Assembly: GCF_003467445.1 (NCBI RefSeq)
Contig: NZ_QSGS01000006.1
Location: forward strand, 62,001-126,000
Direction: 5' to 3'
Origin: Exiguobacterium sp. AM39-5BH
GTDB taxonomy: Bacteria; Bacillota; Bacilli; Exiguobacteriales; Exiguobacteriaceae
DNA length: 64,000 nucleotides
Part shown: piece after piece, positions 9,440 to 17,126 of the stretch
Numbering within the stretch: the stretch's first letter is position 1
How the letters are laid out: each line of letters begins with the position of its first letter
Notes under the pieces: model-generated
Databases searched by the model: none
Told to the model about the DNA's origin: nothing
The model's input: the letters and a program-made list of their open reading frames with translations, nothing else
Made by a program: the position numbers and the translations under genes

Positions 9440-9529
9440 ATGAACCGCGTAATGAAATGGGTCATTGGGATGGGTATCGTAAGTGTCGTGATCGGATTGT
9501 TCTTGCTTTTGTTCACGGTCACTCCTTGA
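9440..9529 (+). CDS. 29-aa hydrophobic leader, in frame with the oxidase
   Basis: ATG 9440 follows GAAAGGA at 9424-9430. The peptide MNRVMKWVIGMGIVSVVIGL continues with a hydrophobic stretch and ends at TGA 9527-9529. It has the shape of a signal-anchor: a basic start, then one 20-residue helix. The multicopper oxidase ORF begins two codons later in the same frame, with no good ribosome site of its own. The simplest reading is that this is the true N-terminus of the oxidase, cut off by an in-frame stop. A separate small membrane peptide coupled to the oxidase is the alternative. Confidence 0.55.
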   Translation: MNRVMKWVIGMGIVSVVIGLFLLLFTVTP

Positions 9530-9535
9530 AACCGG

Positions 9536-10960
9536 ATGATAGGTGACGGGTCATTCATGGGCCAACAGAACGGCGGCATGATGCATGACATCAGCGGGAT
9601 GGGGCGTGGGGGTACCGTCGAGCTCGTCGCGTCGAACGAACCGAATCAACGACTCCCCATCCCGGAACGGCTACAACCCGACCGCGTGACGGACGAAGCG
9701 CTCTATTATACGGTGCGGACCGAACGTGGCGAGCATCGATTCTTCCATCAAGGTGTCCGTTCCGAGACGCTTGACTATAACGGAAGCTTGCTCGGACCGA
9801 TGATTGAATTGCCGACTGGAAAGACCGTCTATATCACTACAATCAATCAACTCGATGAACCGACCTCGTTCCATTGGCACGGTCTCGTCATCCCGGGAGC
9901 CGAGGACGGCGGGCCCCATCACTCACTCGATTCGGGTGAGCAGAAACAAGTCCGTCTCGATATCGATCAACAACCGGGCACGCTCTGGTTCCACCTGCAT
10001 CCGATGGGCGCGACGACCGAACAAGTCTACCTTGGTTTGGCCGGACTCTTATATGTGACGGATCAAGCGGAGACCGGGTTGCCGAATGCATACGGGGTCG
10101 ATGACATCCCGCTCATCGTCCAAGACCGTCTGTTCACGGATGACGGACAGCTCGACTATGACCGCCAGCTGAACGTCGACGGGACGGTCGGTGATACGTT
10201 GATTGCGAACGGCGCAATCAATACGACGTTCGACGTGACGACGAATATGTTGCGCGTCCGCCTCGTCAACGGCTCTAACGCCCGGAATCTCGACTTCTCC
10301 TTATCGAACGGAGAAGCGTTCACTCAAATCGCGACCGACGGCGGGTTGCTCGATCGACCGGTTTCGCTTGAGACGTTGACGCTCACACCTAGTGAGCGAG
10401 CCGAGATTTTAATCGACTTCTCCGACTTGTCGCTCGGGGACGAGCTCGCTCTTCAAGCGGACGGGATCCCGTTCACGACGTTCACGGTGCGCGACCACAT
10501 CGAGCAAGGTGGCGACTGGACAGATGCTTTCACGGAAGCCCCCGTCGCTCACAAGTCGAGCGAGGCCGACCGCCGGCTCACGCTGTTCGGGATGAGCAAC
10601 ATGGTGACGATTGACGGCAAACGGTTCGACCCTGACCGGATTGACATCAACGTCCGGCAAGGCTCGACCGAGGTGTGGGAAATTTATAACCGAGAGGACA
10701 TGATGGGCGGAATGACCCACCCGTTCCATGTCCATGGCGTCCAATTCCGGATCCTTGACCGGGACGGCAAGCCTCCGCCTGACAACGAACGTGGCTGGAA
10801 AGATACGGTCGCCGTCGCACCGGGCGAGAAAGTGAACATTGAAATGACGTTTCAAGAGACAGGGACGTTCATGTATCACTGCCACATCCTAAAGCATGAA
10901 GAAAACGGGATGATGGGACAATTGAAAGTAGACGGATCACACTTAACTTGGAGGGAATAG
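9536..10960 (+). CDS. multicopper oxidase (laccase/CueO-like)
   Basis: A 474-residue cupredoxin-fold oxidase. All four copper-ligand motifs are present: HWHG 113-116, FHLH 152-155, HPFHVHG 395-401 and HCHILKH 448-454, so the type 1 and the type 2/3 trinuclear sites look intact. It would oxidise Cu(I) to the less toxic Cu(II) outside the cytoplasm, partner to the CopB exporter; this role is inferred from context. The ATG used here lacks a Shine-Dalgarno sequence, and the product lacks a signal peptide. The missing signal-anchor lies just upstream in frame, behind a TGA at 9527. If that stop is real, export or translation should be impaired. Confidence 0.9.
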   Translation: MIGDGSFMGQQNGGMMHDISGMGRGGTVELVASNEPNQRLPIPERLQPDRVTDEALYYTVRTERGEHRFFHQGVRSETLDYNGSLLGPMIELPTGKTVYITTINQLDEPTSFHWHGLVIPGAEDGGPHHSLDSGEQKQVRLDIDQQPGTLWFHLHPMGATTEQVYLGLAGLLYVTDQAETGLPNAYGVDDIPLIVQDRLFTDDGQLDYDRQLNVDGTVGDTLIANGAINTTFDVTTNMLRVRLVNGSNARNLDFSLSNGEAFTQIATDGGLLDRPVSLETLTLTPSERAEILIDFSDLSLGDELALQADGIPFTTFTVRDHIEQGGDWTDAFTEAPVAHKSSEADRRLTLFGMSNMVTIDGKRFDPDRIDINVRQGSTEVWEIYNREDMMGGMTHPFHVHGVQFRILDRDGKPPPDNERGWKDTVAVAPGEKVNIEMTFQETGTFMYHCHILKHEENGMMGQLKVDGSHLTWRE

Positions 10961-10962
10961 GA

Positions 10963-11544
10963 ATGAAATGGAATAAGAAACTTGGAATGATGACGATGGC
11001 ACTCTCACTGAGCGGTTTACTCGTTGCTTGTGGTGAAGACGACACGACGAATACAAATCCGAACATGAATGACCAAATGGAAGAGACGATGGACGGGAAC
11101 GACCATTCAGGGATGGACATGTCCGGTTCGGGTGACGTCCCCGAAGGATTGAAGTCAGCAGAGAACCCGACGTTCGCGGTCGGCGACACTGCCGTCATCA
11201 CCGAGGCCCATATGCAAGGGATGGAAGGCGCGGAAGCGACCATTGTCGGCGCCTACGATACGGTCGCCTACAGTATCTCGTACGACCCGATGCACGGGGG
11301 CGAGCGCGTCAAAGACCATAAATGGATCATTCATGAAGAGATTGAAGGTGCACAGGAAGACCCGTACGTGGTCGGCGATGAAGTGGAAGTCAATGCCGAG
11401 CATATGAGCGGTATGGGCGGCACGACTGCTACCATCGATTCTGTCGAAGAGACGACTGTCTATATGGTCGACTTCACGTTAGAATCCGGTGAAGAAGTGA
11501 CCAACCATAAATGGGTCACCGAGGAAGAACTGTCGACACCTTAA
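10963..11544 (+). CDS. YdhK-type lipoprotein with two DUF1541 domains
   Basis: A 193-residue lipoprotein with signal peptide and lipobox LLVAC, a Met/Asp/His-rich linker (NDHSGMDMSGSG), then two copies of a roughly 60-residue DUF1541 domain. Both copies contain a His-Met motif (AHMQGM, EHMSGM) and end in a DHKW / NHKW element. It directly follows the oxidase, and ATG 10963 sits behind GGAGGG. Proteins of this family occur in copper and cadmium resistance clusters. The Met/His content suggests it binds Cu or Ag at the cell surface, which is inference. Confidence 0.85.
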   Translation: MKWNKKLGMMTMALSLSGLLVACGEDDTTNTNPNMNDQMEETMDGNDHSGMDMSGSGDVPEGLKSAENPTFAVGDTAVITEAHMQGMEGAEATIVGAYDTVAYSISYDPMHGGERVKDHKWIIHEEIEGAQEDPYVVGDEVEVNAEHMSGMGGTTATIDSVEETTVYMVDFTLESGEEVTNHKWVTEEELSTP

Positions 11545-11597
11545 TTGAAACGTTTGTCGGAACGTGGTCACGCATTCTTAGTAAGGCAGACACACTG

Positions 11598-11623
11598 AAC
11601 CGAGGCGCATGCCTCGGTTTTTT
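11598..11623 (+). terminator. terminator of the oxidase operon
   Basis: Perfect 9-bp stem AACCGAGGC / GCCTCGGTT, loop GCAT, ending in six T residues. Confidence 0.9.
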
Positions 11624-11976
11624 ATTTATGGGAGAAAGCTCTTCAAAGAAAAGACTGACCTAAGTGACCGATTCTGATCAGTTTTTCCTTTGATTTCAAA
11701 CTTTTTATATTTCCCTGTTTTTAAAAAGCTAAACGTTGAGAAATCCTTGTTTTTTTAAATTTCAGGCATATATCCCTTTATCGACAAAACGTTGAATACG
11801 TCATTTTCGTTGATACTACGGCACTTTTTACTAAATGCCATTGTTTTCATAACGATTTTACTTTTTTGAAATATAAATGACATATTTAAATCTATTTTTT
11901 GATGGTAAAATTTTTTTGTAAAGTAAATATCATTGTTCTGTCGCATTGTTACATAATTGAAAGGATTTACCATAAT
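11624..11976. other. AT-rich intergenic region upstream of the M23 gene
   Basis: About 350 bases, visibly richer in A and T than the flanks, with several T and A runs and no convincing ORF. A possible -10 box TAAAAT lies at 11906-11911 but has no good -35. GAAAGGA (11958-11964) is the ribosome site of the next gene. I see no riboswitch motif. Confidence 0.5.
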
Positions 11977-12666
11977 ATGAAAAAACAACTAATGACATTC
12001 ACATTAGGCGCCCTCCTTGTAACTGGTTTGACCCTTCCCGCGTCGACACCGGTAGAGGCTGCGACATCGTATAAAGTGAAAGTGACGACGAATATCTTGA
12101 ATGTGCGGACCGGTCCCTCGACATCGTATCAAAAAGTCGGCAGTGCCAAACTCGGTCAAACGTTCTCATATCTCGGCGCAACCGGATCATGGACAAAAAT
12201 CAATTATAATGGCAGCACAAAATATGTTTCGAGCACTTATGTAAAAAAATATAGCGCTCCGTTCCTTATGCCGACGAAAGGTACATTGACGCAAGGTTAT
12301 GGACCAGCGAGCGGCAAATACGGCTACACGTTCCACAACGGCATCGATTTGGCGGCTGCGAAAGGCACGCCGGTCCAAGCCGCAGCCACTGGACAAGTCA
12401 TTGTCGCCCGAAATTACGGGGCTTACGGCAACCACGTCATGATTTCGCACACGATCAACGGTCAAGCGTACACGAGTGTCTACGCCCATATGGACCGCTT
12501 GAACGTCGTCAAAGGACAGACGATCACGAAAGGTGCGAACATCGGTACGGTCGGGAATACCGGCAACTCGTTCGGAAGCCACCTTCATTTCGAAATTCAT
12601 AAAGATAAATACGTCTACAGCAGCTCGACAGCTGCCAATAGCGTCAACCCATACACGTTGTTCTAA
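11977..12666 (+). CDS. secreted SH3b-M23 family peptidoglycan endopeptidase
   Basis: A 229-residue exported protein. It has a signal peptide (to about residue 29, ending PVEAAT), a bacterial SH3 domain (about 33-92, with ILNVRTGPS), and an M23/LytM zinc metallopeptidase domain (about 98-220). The zinc ligands are visible: His120 and Asp124 in HNGID, and His202/His204 in HLHFEIH. Such enzymes cut peptide crosslinks in peptidoglycan. ATG 11977 gives a standard signal peptide and fits the ribosome site; an upstream in-frame ATG at 11899 would add an unlikely extension. Confidence 0.92.
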   Translation: MKKQLMTFTLGALLVTGLTLPASTPVEAATSYKVKVTTNILNVRTGPSTSYQKVGSAKLGQTFSYLGATGSWTKINYNGSTKYVSSTYVKKYSAPFLMPTKGTLTQGYGPASGKYGYTFHNGIDLAAAKGTPVQAAATGQVIVARNYGAYGNHVMISHTINGQAYTSVYAHMDRLNVVKGQTITKGANIGTVGNTGNSFGSHLHFEIHKDKYVYSSSTAANSVNPYTLF

Positions 12667-12671
12667 ACGAC

Positions 12672-12702
12672 AAGCCCCTTCATTCGCCGATGAAGGGGCT
12701 TT
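12672..12702. terminator. bidirectional terminator
   Basis: Perfect stem AAGCCCCTTCAT / ATGAAGGGGCTT with a 6-base loop, between the convergent M23 and NmrA-like genes. Confidence 0.9.
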
Positions 12703-12704
12703 TG

Positions 12705-13565
12705 TTAAGGTTGAAAGGTATGAAGATGTTCTTTAGCGAACGCTACGAACGTCCGGGGACGCTCCCCCGTCAATCGTTCAAAATCGTCGGTCACGGCTTT
12801 TGCTGTCCCAAGCCTTGTCATGACATAAAGTGCCATCGTCACATTCACATAGGCCGGCTCGAACCTACGAACATGTATATAATGGGAGCGATACGCCAAC
12901 AGGCTCGGCCTCGCATATGTGATTCGTCGCTTCGTCAATAGCGTCAAGGTGTTCGCGATATCGACGTAATCGAGCGCCTCGGGACCCGTGAGCGTGTAAG
13001 CCGTGTTTTGATGCCTCTCAGGCTCTGATAACATACGGGCGACGGCTTTACCGATGTCTTCGGCATCGATGAAACTCACTTGGCTACGTCCAGCCGGGAT
13101 ATAAATCATGTCGTCTCGTTGAATCTCTTTAGCATGGACGCCGGTCAAGTTTTGCATGAAGAAACCAGGTCGGATATGAACGTATGGAATCCCGGCCGCT
13201 TCAATCATTTTTTCGATTTTATGATGAGGCGGAAACGGGTTGCGTTCGACTCCCATGAGAGAGAGAAACGCGACGAGACGAATCGATTGCCTCGCCATAG
13301 CGTCAACGAACGGTTGAAACACATCCGCATCTCCGATTTGTGGGGGACGCATCAAGAAGACACGGTCGATTCCGTCGAGCGCGGCCTCAAACGTCTCTGG
13401 ATTTTCAAAATCAAGAAACACCGCTTTTGCCTTAGGAAAGTGTTCGTATAATGACTCCGTTCGACTACCCGCCACAACAAAGGATTGGTTTCGTGCCTCT
13501 AAATATTTCACTACATATTGTCCCACATTCCCGGTCGCACCGGTCACTAAGATCGCTTGGCCCAT
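12705..13565 (-). CDS. NmrA-like NAD(P)-binding reductase
   Basis: A 286-residue protein of the atypical short-chain dehydrogenase / NmrA family. The N-terminal GATGNVGQYV is the glycine-rich dinucleotide-binding loop of a Rossmann fold. The middle (HIRPGFFMQNL and SFIDAEDIGKAVA) matches the NmrA/QorB layout. The catalytic YxxxK of classical short-chain dehydrogenases is not evident. It may be a quinone reductase or an NADP-sensing protein; the substrate cannot be told. It is a single gene. Confidence 0.85.
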   Translation of the reverse strand: MGQAILVTGATGNVGQYVVKYLEARNQSFVVAGSRTESLYEHFPKAKAVFLDFENPETFEAALDGIDRVFLMRPPQIGDADVFQPFVDAMARQSIRLVAFLSLMGVERNPFPPHHKIEKMIEAAGIPYVHIRPGFFMQNLTGVHAKEIQRDDMIYIPAGRSQVSFIDAEDIGKAVARMLSEPERHQNTAYTLTGPEALDYVDIANTLTLLTKRRITYARPSLLAYRSHYIHVRRFEPAYVNVTMALYVMTRLGTAKAVTDDFERLTGERPRTFVAFAKEHLHTFQP

Positions 13566-13779
13566 ATCGTCACTCCTTTACTCCATTGTCATACACCTTT
13601 CGTATTTATTGTATGAATATTCTGTGCCAACTTTCTGTTTTGTCCCAAATCCTTTCTGTTTTCTCATAGGTCCATAGGTGGTATAGGGAATTAAGGCGAA
13701 ATGCCGTATAATAAATAGGAATTCTATACACTTTTTTACTTCATCTATATGATGATTTGAATAGAAGGGAGGTTCACTG

Positions 13780-14925
13780 GTGAATCGGAAATCCTTTTAT
13801 CCCGCTCGCCGTTATTCTACCCGCTCGACAGGGGTGAGGAGGAAGCGAAGACGCTTTCCACATACCTTCCCTATCTCCACCATTGTCGAAGAGGTCCAAG
13901 ACGCCGTCTGCTACCTAGACTTCACGCAAAACTTCCTCTATTCGAATAAACAACTTCGGGCCATTTGTCCATCCATGGAAACGAGGCACTTCTCAAACAT
14001 CGAGGAAGTCACTCGCTTCTTTTACGACACATTGGAACGACACGGGGCAGACATGACGAAAGTGACGTTATTTTGGGAAGAACTGTTGACGAATCGAACC
14101 GGGTGTTCCCCGAGCATGGAAGCTAAAACGTTCGAACTCGGTGAGTTCACGATGCAGCTCATTTTTAACTTTACCCATTCGCCACGCGGTGTCTTTATCA
14201 TGTGGCGCGATATCACCGACTCCATTCGCTTCGAGGAACAAAAAGACGCCTTCCTCGCCGAACTGTCCCATGAATTCCGATCTCCGCTCACTGCGATCAA
14301 TGGATATATCGAACTGCTCATGTATCAGCATAGCGACAACGAGAAGACACATGGGATGTTGACACTAGTGAAACGAGAAGCCGAACGACTTGAACGACTC
14401 GTCGACAACTTCCTCGACTATCAACGCGTCAACTATTCCGAAGAACTGTTGACAAGGTCGACGTTCGAATTGCGACCTCTTCTTGAAGACCTCGTCGTCC
14501 ACTACAAGACGACATCTCCTCGTCATGACATCCTGTTGTCTGCGGAGAATGTGTCACTCGAGGCCGATTCGGAGAAGCTGTTGCAACTCCTTCATAATTT
14601 GATCGGCAATGCGATCAAGTATTCACCGGATGGCGGCAATGTGTACATCGATCTCGTCAAAGAAGACGAGTTGTTAATCTTGTCGGTCCGGGATACGGGC
14701 ATCGGCATTCCACAAGAGGCCATCCCCTATATATTCGATGAGTATTATCGTGTCGATTCGGATGCCCACCGTCCCATCAAAGGGACCGGCCTCGGGCTAC
14801 GGATTTGTAAACGAATCGCCGAAGCGCACGGGTGGGGGATTCATGCGGAGTCTGTTTACGGAGAAGGAACCGTTTTTTCGATTTATCTCCCCTCTTCCAC
14901 TTACGTTCCAAGAGTCGATGCCTAG
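13780..14925 (+). CDS. orphan cytoplasmic PAS-type histidine kinase
   Basis: A 381-residue kinase without a membrane helix. The N-terminus is very basic (many Arg in residues 1-26). A PAS-like sensor (about 33-150, ending MWRDITD) leads into HisKA with His164 in LSHEFRSPL. The HATPase follows, with NAIKYSPDGG, DTGIGIP and GTGLGLRI. No response regulator is adjacent, so it probably phosphorylates a partner encoded elsewhere. GTG 13780 follows GGGAGG. A TATAAT at 13707-13712 is a possible -10 box. Confidence 0.9.
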   Translation: MNRKSFYPARRYSTRSTGVRRKRRRFPHTFPISTIVEEVQDAVCYLDFTQNFLYSNKQLRAICPSMETRHFSNIEEVTRFFYDTLERHGADMTKVTLFWEELLTNRTGCSPSMEAKTFELGEFTMQLIFNFTHSPRGVFIMWRDITDSIRFEEQKDAFLAELSHEFRSPLTAINGYIELLMYQHSDNEKTHGMLTLVKREAERLERLVDNFLDYQRVNYSEELLTRSTFELRPLLEDLVVHYKTTSPRHDILLSAENVSLEADSEKLLQLLHNLIGNAIKYSPDGGNVYIDLVKEDELLILSVRDTGIGIPQEAIPYIFDEYYRVDSDAHRPIKGTGLGLRICKRIAEAHGWGIHAESVYGEGTVFSIYLPSSTYVPRVDA

Positions 14926-14937
14926 CATCGGCTCTTG
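14909..14937 (+). terminator. weak hairpin overlapping the kinase stop
   Basis: Imperfect stem CAAGAG-T-CGATGC / GCATCG-G-CTCTTG, with the TAG stop in the loop and few T residues after it. Confidence 0.4.
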
Positions 14938-15097
14938 TTCGTAAAATTTGACCACAGTGTCGTCGGCCTGTCCTCTTCATAATCGGATGACCATATCTCG
15001 ACAGTCCCGGAAGTTTTTCATCGCAAACCATTCAAGTGATGGAGAAGGAATGGATTTGTTAAGCAACGGGAAAGGACAACCAGAAAGGATGATTCGT

Positions 15098-15244
15098 ATG
15101 AAACGTCAACGTGGATTTTTAGCATTCCCGGTCGCTGTCGCCTTTATCCTCATCTTCGGGCTGCTGTTTGATAATTGGTGGCTCGGGATCGGCATCGGCA
15201 TCGCCATGTTCTTCGCTTTCCAAGGCACGAAGAAAAAGGCGTAA
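15098..15244 (+). CDS. small hydrophobic protein, 48 aa
   Basis: ATG 15098 lies 8 bases after AGAAAGGA. The product has a basic start, two adjacent hydrophobic segments (PVAVAFILIFGLLF and WWLGIGIGIAMFFAF) and a Lys-rich end. No family was recognised. The pattern LLF-D/N-W-LG-G-FF closely matches the 57-residue peptide at 1527-1700. A longer version from an upstream ATG behind GGAGAAGGA is possible. An IS element lies 28 bases downstream of the stop. Confidence 0.6.
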   Translation: MKRQRGFLAFPVAVAFILIFGLLFDNWWLGIGIGIAMFFAFQGTKKKA

Positions 15245-15305
15245 TTATTTTTTGGAAGAGACACAAAGAAAAGAGGCTGGGACATAACTCAGTAGATTTA
15301 TAACA

Positions 15306-15348
15306 AAGATGCCACCGGGAGCGACTTGTTCGCTCCCGGTGGCATCTT
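15306..15348. repeat. perfect 19-bp inverted repeat inside the IS left end
   Basis: AAGATGCCACCGGGAGCGA and its exact complement are separated by 5 bases. It probably shields the transposase gene from outside transcription. Confidence 0.75.
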
Positions 15349-15389
15349 GTCATTCTTATGGGTTCGTGCACGCATTTCGAACTAAACAA

Positions 15390-15449
15390 ATAGGGGCGAC
15401 CTCTGATAAAGTTAAAGTGACCAAACCATAACTTTGGAGGTGCCCCTAT
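15390..15449 (+). promoter_or_regulatory. hairpin hiding the transposase ribosome site
   Basis: ATAGGGGC-ACCTC upstream pairs with GAGGTGCCCCTAT, which contains the Shine-Dalgarno (15436-15440) and part of the ATG at 15448. An inner AAAGTT/AACTTT pair extends the stem. Such structures keep transposase translation low on read-through mRNA. Confidence 0.55.
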
Positions 15450-16415
15450 GTACAAAGAGTATACCATGAACCAATTGGTTTTGCCCCTAGATTTAGAAGT
15501 CCGTCTCCAGGAAAACGATATCGCCTTCGCCGTCCGTGACCTCGTCGAACAGATCCCGGACGAGGCCTCGAGCCGTTCTGGCGAACGACGGGATGCCCGG
15601 CCTATCATCCACGCATGATGATGAAGATCGTCCTCTGCGCCTACACACAGTCAGCATTCTCGGGCCGAAAGATCGAAGGCCTTCTAAAAGACAGCCTCCG
15701 GATGATGTGGCTGGCCCAGGGCCATGAGCCGAGCTATCGGACGATTAACCGTTTCCGCGTCCACCCGGCCGTCGCCCCGATCTTGAAGGCCGCGTTCGTC
15801 GCCTTCAGATGCCATCTCGTTGAGACCGGCGAGATCGACGAGGAAATCGCCTCGAAGACCGACAGGGACGCGACGTTCATGCGGATGAAAGAGGATCACA
15901 TGAAGAACGGCCAACTCAAGCCGGGCTACAACGTCCAGATCGCAACCGAAGGTCAGTACACGCTCGCCTATGACGTCTATCCGAACCCGACCGACATGAA
16001 GACGTTGATCCCGTTCCTCGATGAAATCGAAACGTTCCTCGACCTGCCCGTTCCGAGAGCTGTGCACGAAGGCCGAACCGGGTAGACACCGCCAGGTCAG
16101 CGTGAATGGGGCATGGGAAGAACAAAAGCATATGACGAGAACGCTGCTTTCGGATGAGAAAACCGGTGCCCTCTACGCCCGACGCAAGACGGACGTGGAA
16201 CCAGTTTTTGGATATCTGAAGGCCAATTTGGGTTTCACCCGTTTCTCCGTCAGGGGAAAACAGCGCGTGAAACGAGAGCTCGGCTCGCCCTGATGGCGGT
16301 GAACCTACGGAAGTTCATCGCCAAAGGCATCGGGGGAAGTGCAAAGAAGGGGTCCGGCCACCGAAAATCGGTGACCGGACCCCTCTTTTTATTGAAAAGC
16401 TCTAAAGCCGGCTAG
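15448..16415 (+). pseudogene. IS1182-family transposase remnant
   Basis: The frame starting at 15448 (MYKEYTMNQLVLPLDLEV) matches the N-terminus of IS1182-type transposases. A missing base near 15568 shifts it to the next frame, which continues [17 protein letters not shown] and [12 protein letters not shown]. After GEIDEE the catalytic-core segment is missing and the sequence resumes at [19 protein letters not shown], a large internal deletion. Two further breaks follow: one before the segment with RRKTDVEPVFGYLKANLGF, and one near 16280 before ALMAVNLRKF. The protein cannot be active. Confidence 0.85.
16348..16390 (+). terminator. terminator at the IS right end
   Basis: Long stem AGGGGTCCGG ... 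CCGGACCCCT with an inner CACCGA/TCGGTG hairpin, then CTTTTT. Confidence 0.85.
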
Positions 16416-16435
16416 TTATGTCCCAGCCTCGTTAT

Positions 16436-17125
16436 TTAGTGATGCGACTTCGATTGGAACCGCTCGACTTCGTCCGTCATGATGGCGTCGACACCGGTCA
16501 TGTCAGGCAGCTCGCTCGGGTCGTTGATTGTGTAGAGGCGTAGCAGGCGATTCTGTTCGCGTAGCGTCGCCGCATCTTTCGTCCCGACGAACTCGGGCTG
16601 GGCGTGGACCGCCTCGGCCCCGATTCGCTCGACAAGGTCGATTAATCCCGGATGACCATCTCCGGTCAAGACGGCGATTCTCGCGTCACGGGCGACGTCC
16701 CGCAACCGGACGAGCGTGTCCGGGTTGAACGACGAGAAGACGACACGCTGCTCGAGCTTGAACTCGGTGACAGCGAGCCACGTCAAATACTCGATGCCGG
16801 CGTAAGCAAATCGATCCGTCTTCAGCTCGATGTTGAGCGTGATGTCGGACGGTTCAATCAAGACGAGTACTTCCTCGAGCGTCGGGATCCGTTCCCCGCT
16901 CTCCGTCCGGAGCAAGCGCAGCTGCCGGAGCGTCATATCTTTGACGAAGCCGCTGCCGTTCGTCGTCCGGTCGACCGTCTCGTCATGAATGACGACGAGG
17001 CGGCCGTCGCGTGTCAATTGGACGTCGAGCTCGATGCCGTCGACGTGAGGGAGCGCCGCCTTGAACGCACTGATCGTGTTCTCCGGATACTTGGCGCTAT
17101 AGCCGCGATGGGCGTAAATCAACAT
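16436..17125 (-). CDS. ugpQ: glycerophosphodiester phosphodiesterase
   Basis: A 229-residue cytoplasmic GDPD. It hydrolyses glycerophosphodiesters to glycerol-3-phosphate and an alcohol. The motif AHRGYSAKYPENT contains the catalytic His-Arg; ELDVQLTRDG and VVIHDETVDRTTNG hold the metal-binding Glu/Asp and second His; LNIELK and TINDP follow. ATG 17125 starts one base after the ugpB stop, so it ends the ugp operon and turns imported diesters into glycerol-3-phosphate. Longer in-frame starts would lie inside ugpB. Confidence 0.92.
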   Translation of the reverse strand: MLIYAHRGYSAKYPENTISAFKAALPHVDGIELDVQLTRDGRLVVIHDETVDRTTNGSGFVKDMTLRQLRLLRTESGERIPTLEEVLVLIEPSDITLNIELKTDRFAYAGIEYLTWLAVTEFKLEQRVVFSSFNPDTLVRLRDVARDARIAVLTGDGHPGLIDLVERIGAEAVHAQPEFVGTKDAATLREQNRLLRLYTINDPSELPDMTGVDAIMTDEVERFQSKSHH

Positions 17126-17126
17126 G

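Larger units (their letters stand above)
15273..16430 (+). mobile_element. degenerate IS1182-family insertion sequence
   Basis: The element has near-perfect terminal inverted repeats: GAGGCTGGGACATAACT at 15273-15289 and its complement at 16414-16430. It carries remains of an IS1182-type transposase and totals about 1.16 kb, clearly shorter than intact relatives. Inside the left end a perfect 19-bp hairpin (15306-15348) could block transcription entering from outside. At the right end a nested hairpin with a T-run (16348-16390) acts as terminator. No target duplication is obvious. It separates the small peptide gene from ugpQ. Confidence 0.85.

Noticed and set aside
12687..12941. Small plus-strand ORF after the M23 gene
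   Set aside because: Overlaps the terminator and the convergent NmrA-like gene; no coding character.
15245..15272. Target-site duplication flanking the IS element
   Set aside because: The bases just outside the two ends do not match.
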